The position numbers and the translations under genes are program-made. A DNA stretch of 64,000 bases from Heliopora coerulea. Its lineage: Eukaryota > Cnidaria > Anthozoa > Scleralcyonacea > Helioporidae. Positions within the stretch are counted from its first letter, which is position 1. Every line of letters begins with the position of its first letter. The notes below the pieces were generated by a model. The model saw only the letters and a program-made list of their open reading frames with translations. It had not been told where the DNA came from and did no database searches. Where the stretch lies: NCBI GenBank assembly GCA_030142905.1, contig JASJOG010000017.1, positions 806,001 to 870,000 on the forward strand, in the 5' to 3' direction. Below, one piece after another: positions 46,025 through 54,140 of the stretch.

Positions 46025-46650
46025 TTATAGTGTTTTTTACGGGAATCGAACCCGTAACCTTCTGATCGTCGGTGAGATGTTCTAACCGTGAGGTCGGCAA
46101 ACATTTTGGCCAATGAGCCAATTCCATGATTTTCCAGGCGCTGGTGGACCACACCTTTGTGTCACCCAATATCCCGAACAGATGCTTGAAAATTCAAATT
46201 TAAATTTAAAAAAATCTAGCATTATTCTAGCATTCTAGCCATCTAGCCATTGAGGTAAGACTGGTGAGTGGAACAAAGGGATTAAACAACACTTTAAACT
46301 TGAAATTAAATTATTAAGGTAATACATTATATCATTTTAATAAGTTAATTGTCATGTAGATGTAATGTTTACATCTACACTTACTAGACTAGACTACTAG
46401 AGTACTAGACTGGTAAGTCAGGTAGTGAGAAATAATGTTTGGGGAACATGTTGGCGGGCCAAATAACATTACGTATGCAAAATGGTTCGCGGGCGACGTG
46501 AAATGGACTCGCGGGCCACGGTTTGCCGACCACTGCTCTAACCATTGAGCTACATGGACTCAGATGGCGAGCCAAGGTTACATTTATGTACTGATTCGTA
46601 TTGATGGTAGACATATGTACTGCCAGTCTGCAAGTCTCAATATATCATCT
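46025..46650 (-). repeat. tRNA-like repeat interrupted by a hAT-type MITE
   Basis: GGGAATCGAACCCGTAACCT then TTCTGATCGTCGGTGAGATG (B-box side) is cut at TTCTAACC, and resumes at 46536 with CTCTAACCATTGAGCTACAT (A-box side), GGACTCAG and the spacer ACATATGTACTGCCAGTC. The spacer groups it with the 8.5-kb copy. Confidence 0.75.
46088..46535. mobile_element. hAT-type MITE inside the tRNA-like repeat (448 bp)
   Basis: Ends GTGAGGTCGGCAAAC and, inverted, CAGTGGTCGGCAAAC, with near-matching 8-bp flanks TTCTAACC and CTCTAACC derived from the repeat. No ORF. The host repeat shows the precise insertion point. Confidence 0.8.
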
Positions 46651-46654
46651 ATAA

Positions 46655-46745
46655 TATCACATATTATATATCATCTATAATATATAATATATAATATAAT
46701 ATATGATATATCATCTATAATATCACATCTATAATGTCACATAAT
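46655..46745. repeat. AT-rich tandem repeat (ATATCATCTATAATATCAC)
   Basis: Several imperfect copies of a ~20-bp AT-rich unit. Confidence 0.8.
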
Positions 46746-46749
46746 ATTG

Positions 46750-47112
46750 ATTTTGACAACTGACAGATAATCGACAAGGGAAACCACAGAATCCAAAAAA
46801 CACTAGAATCTTGGCACACAGCTACTATCAATGGAGCCGACAACAACTCAAGGCCGCTACCACAACAATATTCTCTCTTGTAAAGAAAACATTGACGCAA
46901 CAGCCATCGTTCACATGCACGCCTACACTTCTGATAATTATTCACCTTAAATGTTTTTTACCTTTTATATATTTATAGTTACATCGTAATTGTCTACGTC
47001 ACGACCTTCACCTCTATTCACACATTAACAATTCATCCCACTTTACCTTAGTCTCTTCCTGTTGAAGGCTATAGAACTGATAGCCGAAAGCTCGAATAAA
47101 AATATTATGGTC
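46750..47112 (+). mobile_element. PLE 3' fragment with hammerhead-like motif
   Basis: Near 46790 a short frame (RIQKTLESWHTATINGADNN) resembles the C-terminal tail of PLE proteins. Further right a non-coding region ends with GGCTATAGAACTGATAGCCG then AAAGCTCGAATAAA, a hairpin-GAAA motif like other PLE ends here. The body of the element is absent. Confidence 0.4.
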
Positions 47113-47329
47113 GGAGAACGCCTTACTTTATTATTATTGTGAAGGAAACTGTTAATCATTTTGTTGTTGAGTCTCTACTTTCAGTACTCTTTGTTTATAT
47201 GAGTTCTTTAATTCTGGACTGAACATGGGCCGAGTGTCGTCAAACTCAGACAGATCTTATGTCGTCAAAATTAACATGCAGGAGCGGGTCATAACAAATG
47301 ACCAAGGGTCCTGCAGCTCACACTTCTTA

Positions 47330-48016
47330 TTACATTTGTAGTACCCTTCTCAAAATTCTGGCCATTCCCAAGAGTGCAGTCTTTTGCAATAAGTCAGTTC
47401 GAATTTCCACACCAATCTTTGAGAGCCACTTTTGGATCTTCTTTGTTACCACACCAAGGGTTCCAACAACAATTGGAATAACCTCCACTTTGTTCGTTTC
47501 CCAAATCCGCATTATTTCAAATTTCAGTGGCTGATACTTATCTTGCTTCTCGTCTTCCTTCTCCGCAACCTTGTAATCTCCTGGTACTGGTTTGTCAATC
47601 AAGCGGCAGTGTTTTCTTTCCTTTACTACCAGTATCAGATCTGGTCTTCTTGCTATAATATTCTCATCGCATTGGATAATGAAGTCCCAAAGGAGCTTCA
47701 CTTTTGCATTTTCCAGCACTGCCTTAGGCTTATGCTCGTACTATTTCCCAGATCTTTCCAGCCCAAACTTCCCACACAATTCTCAATGTACTATGCGTGC
47801 AACATTGTCATGCCTCCGCTTGTACTCCTTCTGTGCCAAAATGGTACATGCACTAACTATGTGGGTCACAGTTTCCCCTGCTGCATCACACAGTCTGCAC
47901 AGTGGATAATCTCCTGTGTGGTCAATATTGTATTTAACATACTTAGTGCGCAATGCCTGTTCTTGGGCTGCACAGATCAAGGCCTCTGTTCCAATTTTCA
48001 AATCAGATTTCTTCAT
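47330..48016 (-). pseudogene. CCHC and restriction-like endonuclease fragment (RLE LINE)
   Basis: The first part carries PLCRLCDAAGETVTHIVSAC, the CCHC motif just before the endonuclease. The second carries RPD and, 14 residues on, LID, the PD-(D/E)xK-type catalytic pattern that nicks the target DNA. Same frame, with a stop between the two parts. Confidence 0.8.
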
Positions 48017-48200
48017 CCAGGCTCATGTGTTTTCTTTATCAATCCTATCTCTGTGTTGCTCTTTTTCCATATCCCACACAAATTGGCCATGCATTCTTTT
48101 CTCTCTCTATACTCTCATCTTCTCTTCTTTGATGTTCTGTTTGAATTCTTCTTTACTCTAGCAGTTTTCTGTGTTTATATCCCTACTTGTCTAACTTTAT

Positions 48201-48603
48201 TCAAAAATTGTTCTTCACTGTTTTTATATACCATCCTAGTCCATTTTCCTCACTTCTTATGCAATACTCGTATCCAATGGGTCTCCTCCATACTTTGTTT
48301 CTTGCTATATACAGTCTATCTACATCACTGTTCAGATTAAATGCTCCAGTCGTCGTCATTTTCTTCCTGGTTTTCCTGTCCAACTCTTTGACCTCATCCT
48401 GTGCTCACTTCAGTATACCATATACCCGCTCCATATCGTAAAACTGCAACAGCCCATGTGTTTATTGCAGTAATTTTGTTCCTGCCATTCAATTTCGAGT
48501 CAAACACCAGCCCCAGTCTCCTATAGTGCTCAGTTATAAATGCTTCCTTCATTTCAACCTCCTTAATTTTGTCCATCTCCAAAATCCTGGTATTTGTAAC
48601 CAT
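48201..48603 (-). pseudogene. LINE thumb/connection fragment
   Basis: Two overlapping-frame pieces. The first has HYRRLGLVFDSKLNGRNKI and TWAVAVLRYGAGI, the region after the RT in RLE elements; the second has RKKMTTTGAFNLNSDVDRLY. A frameshift separates them. Confidence 0.65.
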
Positions 48604-48955
48604 TCTCTTCTATGTCCTTCATCACCTGTCCATCAAGGAGCTCTATCCCGTCAGTTGCAATCGCCTTGCCTCTTTGCATCACCAATACGCCACGCTTCCC
48701 AATGCCAAACTCCACATCTATTTCACTACTAAAAAGATGCACTGTATTCACCAATGAGTCAATCTGATTCTGATTCTTGCCAAACAGCTTAATATCATCC
48801 ATGAAAAGCAAATGGTTGATTTTCAGCTTTCTCTCACACCATTCATATCCCATTCCAGTTTTTCTCAGCAGTAGCGTAAGTGGTATCGTGCATACGACAA
48901 AAAGAAGAGGTGAAAGACTATCCCCCTGAAAAATTCCTCTTTTTATATTCACCAC
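48563..48955 (-). pseudogene. Reverse transcriptase fragment (RLE LINE)
   Basis: 130 codons with GIFQGDSLSPLLF (motif B/4) and FMDD (catalytic motif C/5, usual form FADD/YADD). The N-terminal fingers are missing. Confidence 0.85.
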
Positions 48956-48961
48956 TCCTAT

Positions 48962-48980
48962 GTTTTATATATACATATAT

Positions 48981-49011
<31 letters not shown>

Positions 49012-49165
49012 CAACTACAGACGAAACCGTTTTGGCCTACTGGGCCTCATCAGTGTAGCGCTGATGAGCAGGATGGAGAAGCCTATATTATATAGGCAAT
49101 TCAAATGTCCCACACATGTGGTACATCTAAGCCATGCCAGACTGCTCTAACTAGAGACTAGTGAG
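48962..49165 (-). mobile_element. PLE end, copy A, with hammerhead ribozyme
   Basis: After a TA-rich tract: CAACTACAGACGAAACCGTT then TTGGCCTACTGGGCCTCATC, followed by GAGCAGGATGGAGAAGCC and TCTAAGCCATGCCAGACTG. The second copy (49355-49830) shares all of this. Read on the minus strand it contains a hammerhead. Confidence 0.7.
49013..49060 (-). ncRNA. Hammerhead ribozyme, type I (PLE end copy A)
   Basis: Minus strand: stem I CTACA, core CTGATGA, stem II GGCC-CAGTA-GGCC, AAAAC in place of GAAAC, a minimal stem III loop GGTTTC, cleavage triplet GTC, and stem I partner TGTAG. All helices pair. The only departure from consensus is the first G of GAAA, which would weaken activity. Confidence 0.75.
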
Positions 49166-49225
49166 CGTGCGCAAATTCGCTAGCGACATGACTCATCCTG
49201 TAGAGTGCTCAATATATATATATAT

Positions 49226-49275
49226 AGCGAAAAAGCTTTTCGACGTTTCAAGCAAAGGCCCTTCGTCAGGAGATA
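49226..49275 (-). ncRNA. Hammerhead-like core, different PLE family
   Basis: Minus strand: CTGACGA, hairpin AGGGCCTTTGCTT, GAAACGTC, then GAAAAGC. This is the conserved motif seen at ends of many PLEs. The core has one change (CTGACGA for CTGATGA) and stem III is not obvious. Confidence 0.5.
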
Positions 49276-49360
49276 GTGTATACCTCAAGAACGCCGCTGT
49301 TTTATGGAAGCTATCTACACTGGACCCCAGCGCCTTTTATATATATATATATATATATAA

Positions 49361-49406
49361 CTACAGACGGAACCGTTTCGGCCTACTGGGCGTCATCAGC
49401 GTAGTG
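49361..49406 (-). ncRNA. Hammerhead ribozyme, type I (PLE end copy B)
   Basis: Minus strand: stem I CACTACG, CTGATGA, stem II CGCC-CAGTA-GGCC (outermost pair mismatched), GAAAC, loop GGTTCC, GTC, then TGTAGT. The catalytic core is intact; stem II has three pairs. Complementary to copy A, which has a perfect stem II but a core change. Confidence 0.8.
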
Positions 49407-49458
49407 TTGACGAGCAGGATGGAGAAGCCTACATTATAAAGGTAAAGGTAAAGTAATA

Positions 49459-49733
49459 TGTCTTTATTTATACTGGATAACCCTATCAGCTATCTAAGCT
49501 GGTCTCCCTAGAGGTCCAGTAAGGGCCTACGCTCATGGGTCCAGTGTTATGACAGGAGGAAACCGGAGTACCCGGAGAAAACCTGCAATGCTTCGTAGAG
49601 TCAAACTGGGCAACACTCTTCTCACATGTGACCAAGGTAACTTTTAATCAGATTACTGCACGCGGCCGCAATCGAACCCTAGTCACAGTGGTGAGAGACA
49701 CGTGCACTACCACTGTGCCACCAGCACCCCCAA
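49459..49733 (-). mobile_element. tRNA-derived SINE, copy 2, nested in a PLE end
   Basis: The inverse of the 20253-20521 SINE: CTTTATTTATACTGGATAAC, GGAAACCGGAGTACCCGGAG, then B box (GGTTCGATT on the minus strand) and A box near GTGCACTACCACTGTGCC. A poly-simple GGTAAA tail lies on its 3' side. Confidence 0.85.
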
Positions 49734-49935
49734 ATGGCAACTCAATACGCAACTGAAATGTTCCACACTTCTGGTACATCTAAGCCATGCCAGAGTGCTC
49801 TAACTGGAGACTAGTCCTCTCAGTGGCGTCAAACTCCGAGTAACAACAAACAGTTTTAAGTTTGTAAATTATAAGCAGCTCTACTATTTGAAGTATCGAG
49901 CACTCTAACAAAGGTCAACCTCTCACCACTGCTAT

Positions 49936-50017
<82 letters not shown>

Positions 50018-50052
50018 TTAACATATATATTAATATATATATATATATATAT
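49936..50052. repeat. (TA)n microsatellite
   Basis: Over 100 bp of TA repeats with rare TTAA interruptions, directly left of the PLE. Confidence 0.95.
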
Positions 50053-50140
50053 TGATATAAAGAATAAAACACAGACCGAAAATTGTCATCTTGTGACTTG
50101 ATATTCAAATTGGAACAAGAAACAGACAAATTGAAAACGG

Positions 50141-50178
50141 TAATATTTCGGCTCTATTTCAGAGTCATCATCAGACCA
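50141..50178 (-). ncRNA. Hammerhead-like motif, PLE left arm
   Basis: Minus strand: CTGATGA, an extra T, GACTCT-GAAAT-AGAGCC hairpin, GAAA, TATTAC. The core is intact, but stem III and the cleavage triplet are not evident, so activity is uncertain. Confidence 0.5.
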
Positions 50179-50214
50179 AGATGTTTACAAAGCTCACTAC
50201 GTTATATATATATA

Positions 50215-51608
50215 CAGTGGGGGTCAAAAGTCTGAGTCCAGTCGTATTTTTTTCCCTCAATGTAGGATAAATCATGTTTCATGTGGAGAAAAATTAATTT
50301 ATTGATTTACACATGCGTATTTTTATCAGTACATGCTTCCCACATGCCTTCCTTTTAGTTTTTGAATTATTTAACACACGCTGTAATTTATAAAAAGCCT
50401 CCATGATGTGTAGCTGGACCAAAGATGGCAAAAGAACTCAGCGAAAGAATAAGAGTTCAAATAATTGCACTGAGTAATGAAGGTTTTTCACAGCGCAAAA
50501 TTGCTGAAAAGATAGGGGTTTCAAAGAGTGCTGTGCAGCGAACTTTGGAAAGGTTTCGAGAAACAAAATCCTATTCTACAAAACCAAGATATGGGAGGCC
50601 AAGAGCTACCACTTTGAAGGAGGATCAGTACATTAAGACAACCTCCTTACGTAACAGAATTGCAACAGCTGATAACATTCAACCAATAGTTAACGAAACT
50701 TGAGAAAAAACAATAAGCAGATCAACAGTGAAAAGGAAACTAAATGCATGTGGTGTACATGGAAGAGTGGCTGTCTCAAAACCATTCCTAAGATCCCGAA
50801 ACAAACGGAAACGGTGGCTATGGGCCAGAAAATACAGGCTTTAGACTAAAGAAGATTGGAAAAGTGTTCTTTTCGCTTATGAATCAAAATTTGAAATATA
50901 CGGAAATAACCGTCGCATTTATGTTAGACGTAGAAAGAAGGAGAGATTTATAAATTCTTGCCTCAAGCCAACAGTTTAACATGGTAGTGGGAACATTCAG
51001 GTTTGGGGTTCCTTTAGTTATAATGGTGTTGGCGATCTTTACAGAATTAAGAACACTCTTACAAAGCAAAAATATCACTCCATCCTTCAAAGACGAGCCA
51101 TACCATCCGGCTTAAGGTTGTGCGGAAGGGGTTTTGTGTTGCAACAAGATAGTGATCCGAAACACACTTCTCACATGTGTAAAAAATATTTAAGAAGAAA
51201 GGAAGAGAAAGGTGATCTGGTCGTTATGGATTTTCCTCCTCAATCTCTGGATCTAAACCCTATTGAGAATTTATGGGAACATTTGAAACGAGAGAAAATG
51301 AAACATAATCTCACAAGTAAAGAGAACCTATGGGATGTCCATAATCAATGCTGGAATAACCTTAAGCCAGCAGTACTCAGAAATCTTGTTGACTCTATGC
51401 CAGGGAGAATTAAAGCTGTTTTAAAAGCAAAAGGAGGTCACACAAAATAATAAAGTAATGTTTACTTGGCTAGTACAATGTAATCAATTCCAATGTTGAT
51501 GTAAATGCTAAAGTTATGCGCATATAGTGCTGTGTTGTGTGAAAATATATTGTATATCAATAAAAGACAAAAGCATATTGACTGGACTCAGACTTTTGAC
51601 CCCCACTG
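50215..51608 (+). mobile_element. Tc1-like element, nearly intact (1394 bp), nested in the PLE
   Basis: Perfect 26-bp inverted ends starting CAGTGGGGGTCAAAAGTCTG are flanked by TA at 50213-50214 and 51609-51610. It inserted into the TA tract of the PLE left arm, so it is younger than the PLE. Confidence 0.95.
50425..51450 (+). pseudogene. Tc1-type transposase, three nonsense codons, DD38E spacing
   Basis: One frame runs 341 codons with stops at 50701, 50842 and 50977 and no frameshift. N-terminal paired-like HTH: SQRKIAEKIGVSKSAVQRTL, then a GRPRATT hook and the second HTH. Catalytic region: VLFAYESKFEI, where the first Asp of the usual FSDES is Tyr; GSGNIQVWGSFSYNGVG; VLQQDSDPKHTS (second Asp); LDLNPIENLW (Glu). 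The Asp-Glu gap is 38 residues, against 34 in classical Tc1, suggesting the Intruder-type sister group. Loss of the first Asp and the stops make it inactive. The perfect terminal repeats suggest a fairly recent death. Confidence 0.9.
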
Positions 51609-51610
51609 TA

Positions 51611-51632
51611 TATATATATATATATATATATA
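51611..51632. repeat. (TA)n tract right of the Tc1 element
   Basis: Remainder of the TA tract into which the Tc1 inserted; its counterpart is in the right arm at 53812-53837. Confidence 0.9.
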
Positions 51633-51729
51633 TGTAATTACAAGGATGATGTCATCGGAAAATTAACAACGAAATTAACATAGTCGGATATTGACACATG
51701 TGAGATATTAACAACGAAATTAACATAGT

Positions 51730-51895
51730 CGATATTATATTACCATATTATCATTATTATTATATTATTATATTATATTATTATATTATATTATTATATT
51801 ATATTATTATAATATATTATATGTATATTATTATATTATTATATTATTATATTATTATATTATCATATTATTATATTATATTATCATAATTAACA
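51730..51895. repeat. (TTA)n/(TATTA)n microsatellite
   Basis: About 165 bp of TTA-type repeats immediately upstream of the PLE gene. The PLE reading frame stays open into it, so it has probably replaced the 5' end of the gene. Confidence 0.9.
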
Positions 51896-51919
51896 TATCG
51901 AATCCATATTCTGAGGAAT

Positions 51920-53674
51920 ATGAGTGTCAATTTTGCCATACTTAAGCCGGATAAAGGTAATGGTATAGTTATTTTGAAACGGTCAAACTATATTAATTCT
52001 TTAACTTCTCTTTTCGATAACCCTAATAAGTTTAAGGTTCTCTCCGACCCCACCTACACCAGACTCACTTCTTTACAAGCATATCTTTCCACTCTTTTGA
52101 AACGTGGCGAAATCTCAGTAAGTGAGTTTAATTGTTTACGGCCTAAAAGTGCACATTTCGGCCGCGCGCACGGGCTACCAAAAATTCACAAAACCTTTCA
52201 GTTTATTCCTAAATTCCGTCCGATCATTGACACAACAAACACTCCACACTATAATGTAGGCAAGTTTCTTTCGAATTTACTAAACCCTCTCATGTTTAAT
52301 GATTTTACGCTCCGTGACACGTTTCAAGCTGTTGATGCCATCAAATCTGTACCCAAACATTTATTCGCTGAAGGATATCAATTTGTTTCATTTGATGTCG
52401 AGTCTCTTTTTACCAACGTTCCTCTGAAAAAAACTGTAAACATAATCTTAAAGCGTATTTTTGCCGAAAACCAAATACAAACCACTCTTACCAAACGCAC
52501 CTTAAAAAAACTAATTTTGGACTCTTGCACTAAAACCACCTTTTCCTTCAATAAACAACTATACGAACAAGTTGACGGCGTGTCGATGGGGTCGTCATTA
52601 GGACCTGTTTTGGCCACTATTATTCTTACGGGATTTGAGAAAGAAGTGGTTTCCGAGTTAATCAAATCTGACATCATAAAATTTTCCCGACGCTATGTTG
52701 ATGATACTTTGGCACTCGTTAAACCCGATGACATTCCTTTCGTATTATCCAAATTTAACAATTTCGACAAAAACCTTAAGTTCACGGTTGATAGCTTTTC
52801 TGATGGTAACATTCACTTTCTTGATTTGAAAATCTCTGACGATGACATCGATGTGTATCGAAAAGATACTCACACCGGCCAATACACCCACTATTCCAGC
52901 TTTGAACCCTTTAGTCGCAAAGTCACTTGGATTAACTCTTTGTTTTACCGCGCCTTCAAAATATGCAGCAGCTCTTTGTTACTCAATCGGCAAATTCATT
53001 CTCTCAAATCCTTTATGTCTTGGAATGGTTTTCCAGCCAAAGTTAGAAACTTGCTCATTAAAAAACTCAAAGCCAAGCATTTCGGCAACACCATCTCTTC
53101 CAACAAGCCTTTTGATGACAATGATCTCAAAATTTGTCTAAGACTTCCCTACCTTGGTAAACAAGGTGAATTTCTTGTTCGAAACTTAATTAAAAAACTA
53201 CGGTGTAACCTAAAAGTTAAAGTTAATTTTGTTGTCATTTATCAAACCAAAAAACCTGCCTTTTTCGTTTCCAATAAAGACAAAATACCCGACCTTTCTC
53301 GAAACAACGTCATTTATGAAATCACTTGTCCAGGTTGTAATAACAAATATATTGGCAAAACAGAGCGCTGTCAAAAAACCCGCCTTTCGGAACACTCTTA
53401 CAACACCAGTGCTGTAGCACAACATCTTCTCAACTGTCCACATGCCCACTATCTCGCTAACCTCAATTCTCTCTTTGATAATCTTAACAACTCTTCTCCG
53501 CCTTCCCAATCATATCTCAATAATTTTATCTTTAATAACTGTAAGATAATTCATTCTTGTAAATTCAGTAGTTCGAACCTATTACTCATTTTAGAAGCTT
53601 TCTTAATCAAACTTAACAAGCCGAGAATGAACAGTGGCCTAAAGGCCAATAAAGAACTTTCACTTTTCGCCTGA
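51920..53674 (+). CDS. Penelope-like reverse transcriptase / GIY-YIG endonuclease (584 aa)
   Basis: One open frame. RT motifs in order: ILKPDKGNGIVILKRSNYI near residue 8, HGLPKIHKTFQFIPKFRPII, FVSFDVESLFTNVP, QVDGVSMGSSLGPVLA, and YVDD at 259-262 (catalytic), then HFLDLKI. The C-terminus has a GIY-YIG nuclease: VIYEITCPGC (Tyr466) and KYIGKT (Tyr477-Gly479), TRLSEH. In PLEs this enzyme nicks the target and primes reverse transcription there, related to telomere-type priming. The usual N-terminal ~100-200 residues are absent; the frame runs upstream into a TTA microsatellite. The ATG used here is the first in frame after it. Otherwise intact, so possibly a recently active copy. Confidence 0.92.
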   Translation: MSVNFAILKPDKGNGIVILKRSNYINSLTSLFDNPNKFKVLSDPTYTRLTSLQAYLSTLLKRGEISVSEFNCLRPKSAHFGRAHGLPKIHKTFQFIPKFRPIIDTTNTPHYNVGKFLSNLLNPLMFNDFTLRDTFQAVDAIKSVPKHLFAEGYQFVSFDVESLFTNVPLKKTVNIILKRIFAENQIQTTLTKRTLKKLILDSCTKTTFSFNKQLYEQVDGVSMGSSLGPVLATIILTGFEKEVVSELIKSDIIKFSRRYVDDTLALVKPDDIPFVLSKFNNFDKNLKFTVDSFSDGNIHFLDLKISDDDIDVYRKDTHTGQYTHYSSFEPFSRKVTWINSLFYRAFKICSSSLLLNRQIHSLKSFMSWNGFPAKVRNLLIKKLKAKHFGNTISSNKPFDDNDLKICLRLPYLGKQGEFLVRNLIKKLRCNLKVKVNFVVIYQTKKPAFFVSNKDKIPDLSRNNVIYEITCPGCNNKYIGKTERCQKTRLSEHSYNTSAVAQHLLNCPHAHYLANLNSLFDNLNNSSPPSQSYLNNFIFNNCKIIHSCKFSSSNLLLILEAFLIKLNKPRMNSGLKANKELSLFA

Positions 53675-53862
53675 TTCGACATTTCCACATCTCTCAGCCA
53701 CTCGACAATTGTCTGGCTTTTCTCTCGTCTAGCTGTCAATCTCACATGTGTTAATATCTGACTATGTTAATTTCGTTGTTAATAACCGATGACATCATCC
53801 TTGTAATTACATATATATATATATATATATATATATAACGTAGTGAGCTTTGTAAACAACTT

Positions 53863-53900
53863 GGTCTGATGATGACTCTGAAATAGAGCCGAAATATTAC
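53863..53900 (+). ncRNA. Hammerhead-like motif, PLE right arm
   Basis: Plus-strand counterpart of the left-arm motif: CTGATGA-T-GACTCT-GAAAT-AGAGCC-GAAA. Same reservations about stem III. Confidence 0.5.
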
Positions 53901-54140
53901 AGTTTTCAATTTGTCTGTTTCTTGTTCCAATTTGAATATCAAGTCACAAGATGACAATTTTCGGTCTGTGTTTTATTCTTTACTTTTTCAAATTGTCTTC
54001 TGGTTGTGGTTTTTGATATATATTTTTGATATATATATTTAAGGCGATACCGGAACGAGATTTTGGTAGTAAGACCACTGCCCTCAAGAGATGTAGTTCA
54101 GAGTAAATTAGAAAAGGTTGTCACCGAGAATATTCGACGA

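Larger units (their letters stand above)
47130..48955 (-). mobile_element. R2-type (restriction-like endonuclease) non-LTR retrotransposon, 5'-truncated
   Basis: Minus-strand pieces in order: reverse transcriptase palm (GIFQGDSLSPLLF and LLFMDDIKLF), thumb-like region, a CCHC knuckle (CRLC-x8-H-x4-C) and a restriction-like endonuclease core (RPDLILVV then LIDKPVPGD). This order is diagnostic of the RLE class (R2, NeSL, R4). An ATAATAATAATAAAG tract at about 47130 may be the 3' tail. Frameshifts and stops between pieces, and loss of everything upstream of the palm, mark a dead truncated copy. Confidence 0.85.
49355..49830 (-). mobile_element. PLE end, copy B, split by a SINE
   Basis: ACTACAGACGGAACCGTTTC to GGATGGAGAAGCCTACATTA (49360-49437) continues after the SINE at about 49731 with AAATGGCAACTCAATACGCA, GTACATCTAAGCCATGCCAG and GGAGACTAGT. 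Copy A is the uninterrupted version. Confidence 0.75.
50060..53982 (+). mobile_element. Penelope-like retrotransposon with inverted arms and a nested Tc1
   Basis: The left arm (50060-50213 plus 51609-51705) is the inverse of the right arm (53740-53982): AAGAATAAAACACAGACCG, GTCATCTTGTGACTTGATAT, the hammerhead-like motif, AAGCTCACTACGTTATATAT, and CAAGGATGATGTCATCGG. A Tc1 element occupies the TA tract in the left arm. Between the arms lies a TTA-rich microsatellite and the 584-codon RT/GIY-YIG gene. Inverted or tandem arms and an RT plus GIY-YIG protein define PLEs. Confidence 0.9.

Noticed and set aside
47432..48340. 302-aa plus-strand frame with many hydrophobic residues
   Set aside because: It is the antisense shadow of the RLE LINE, whose RT, CCHC and endonuclease motifs are on the minus strand.
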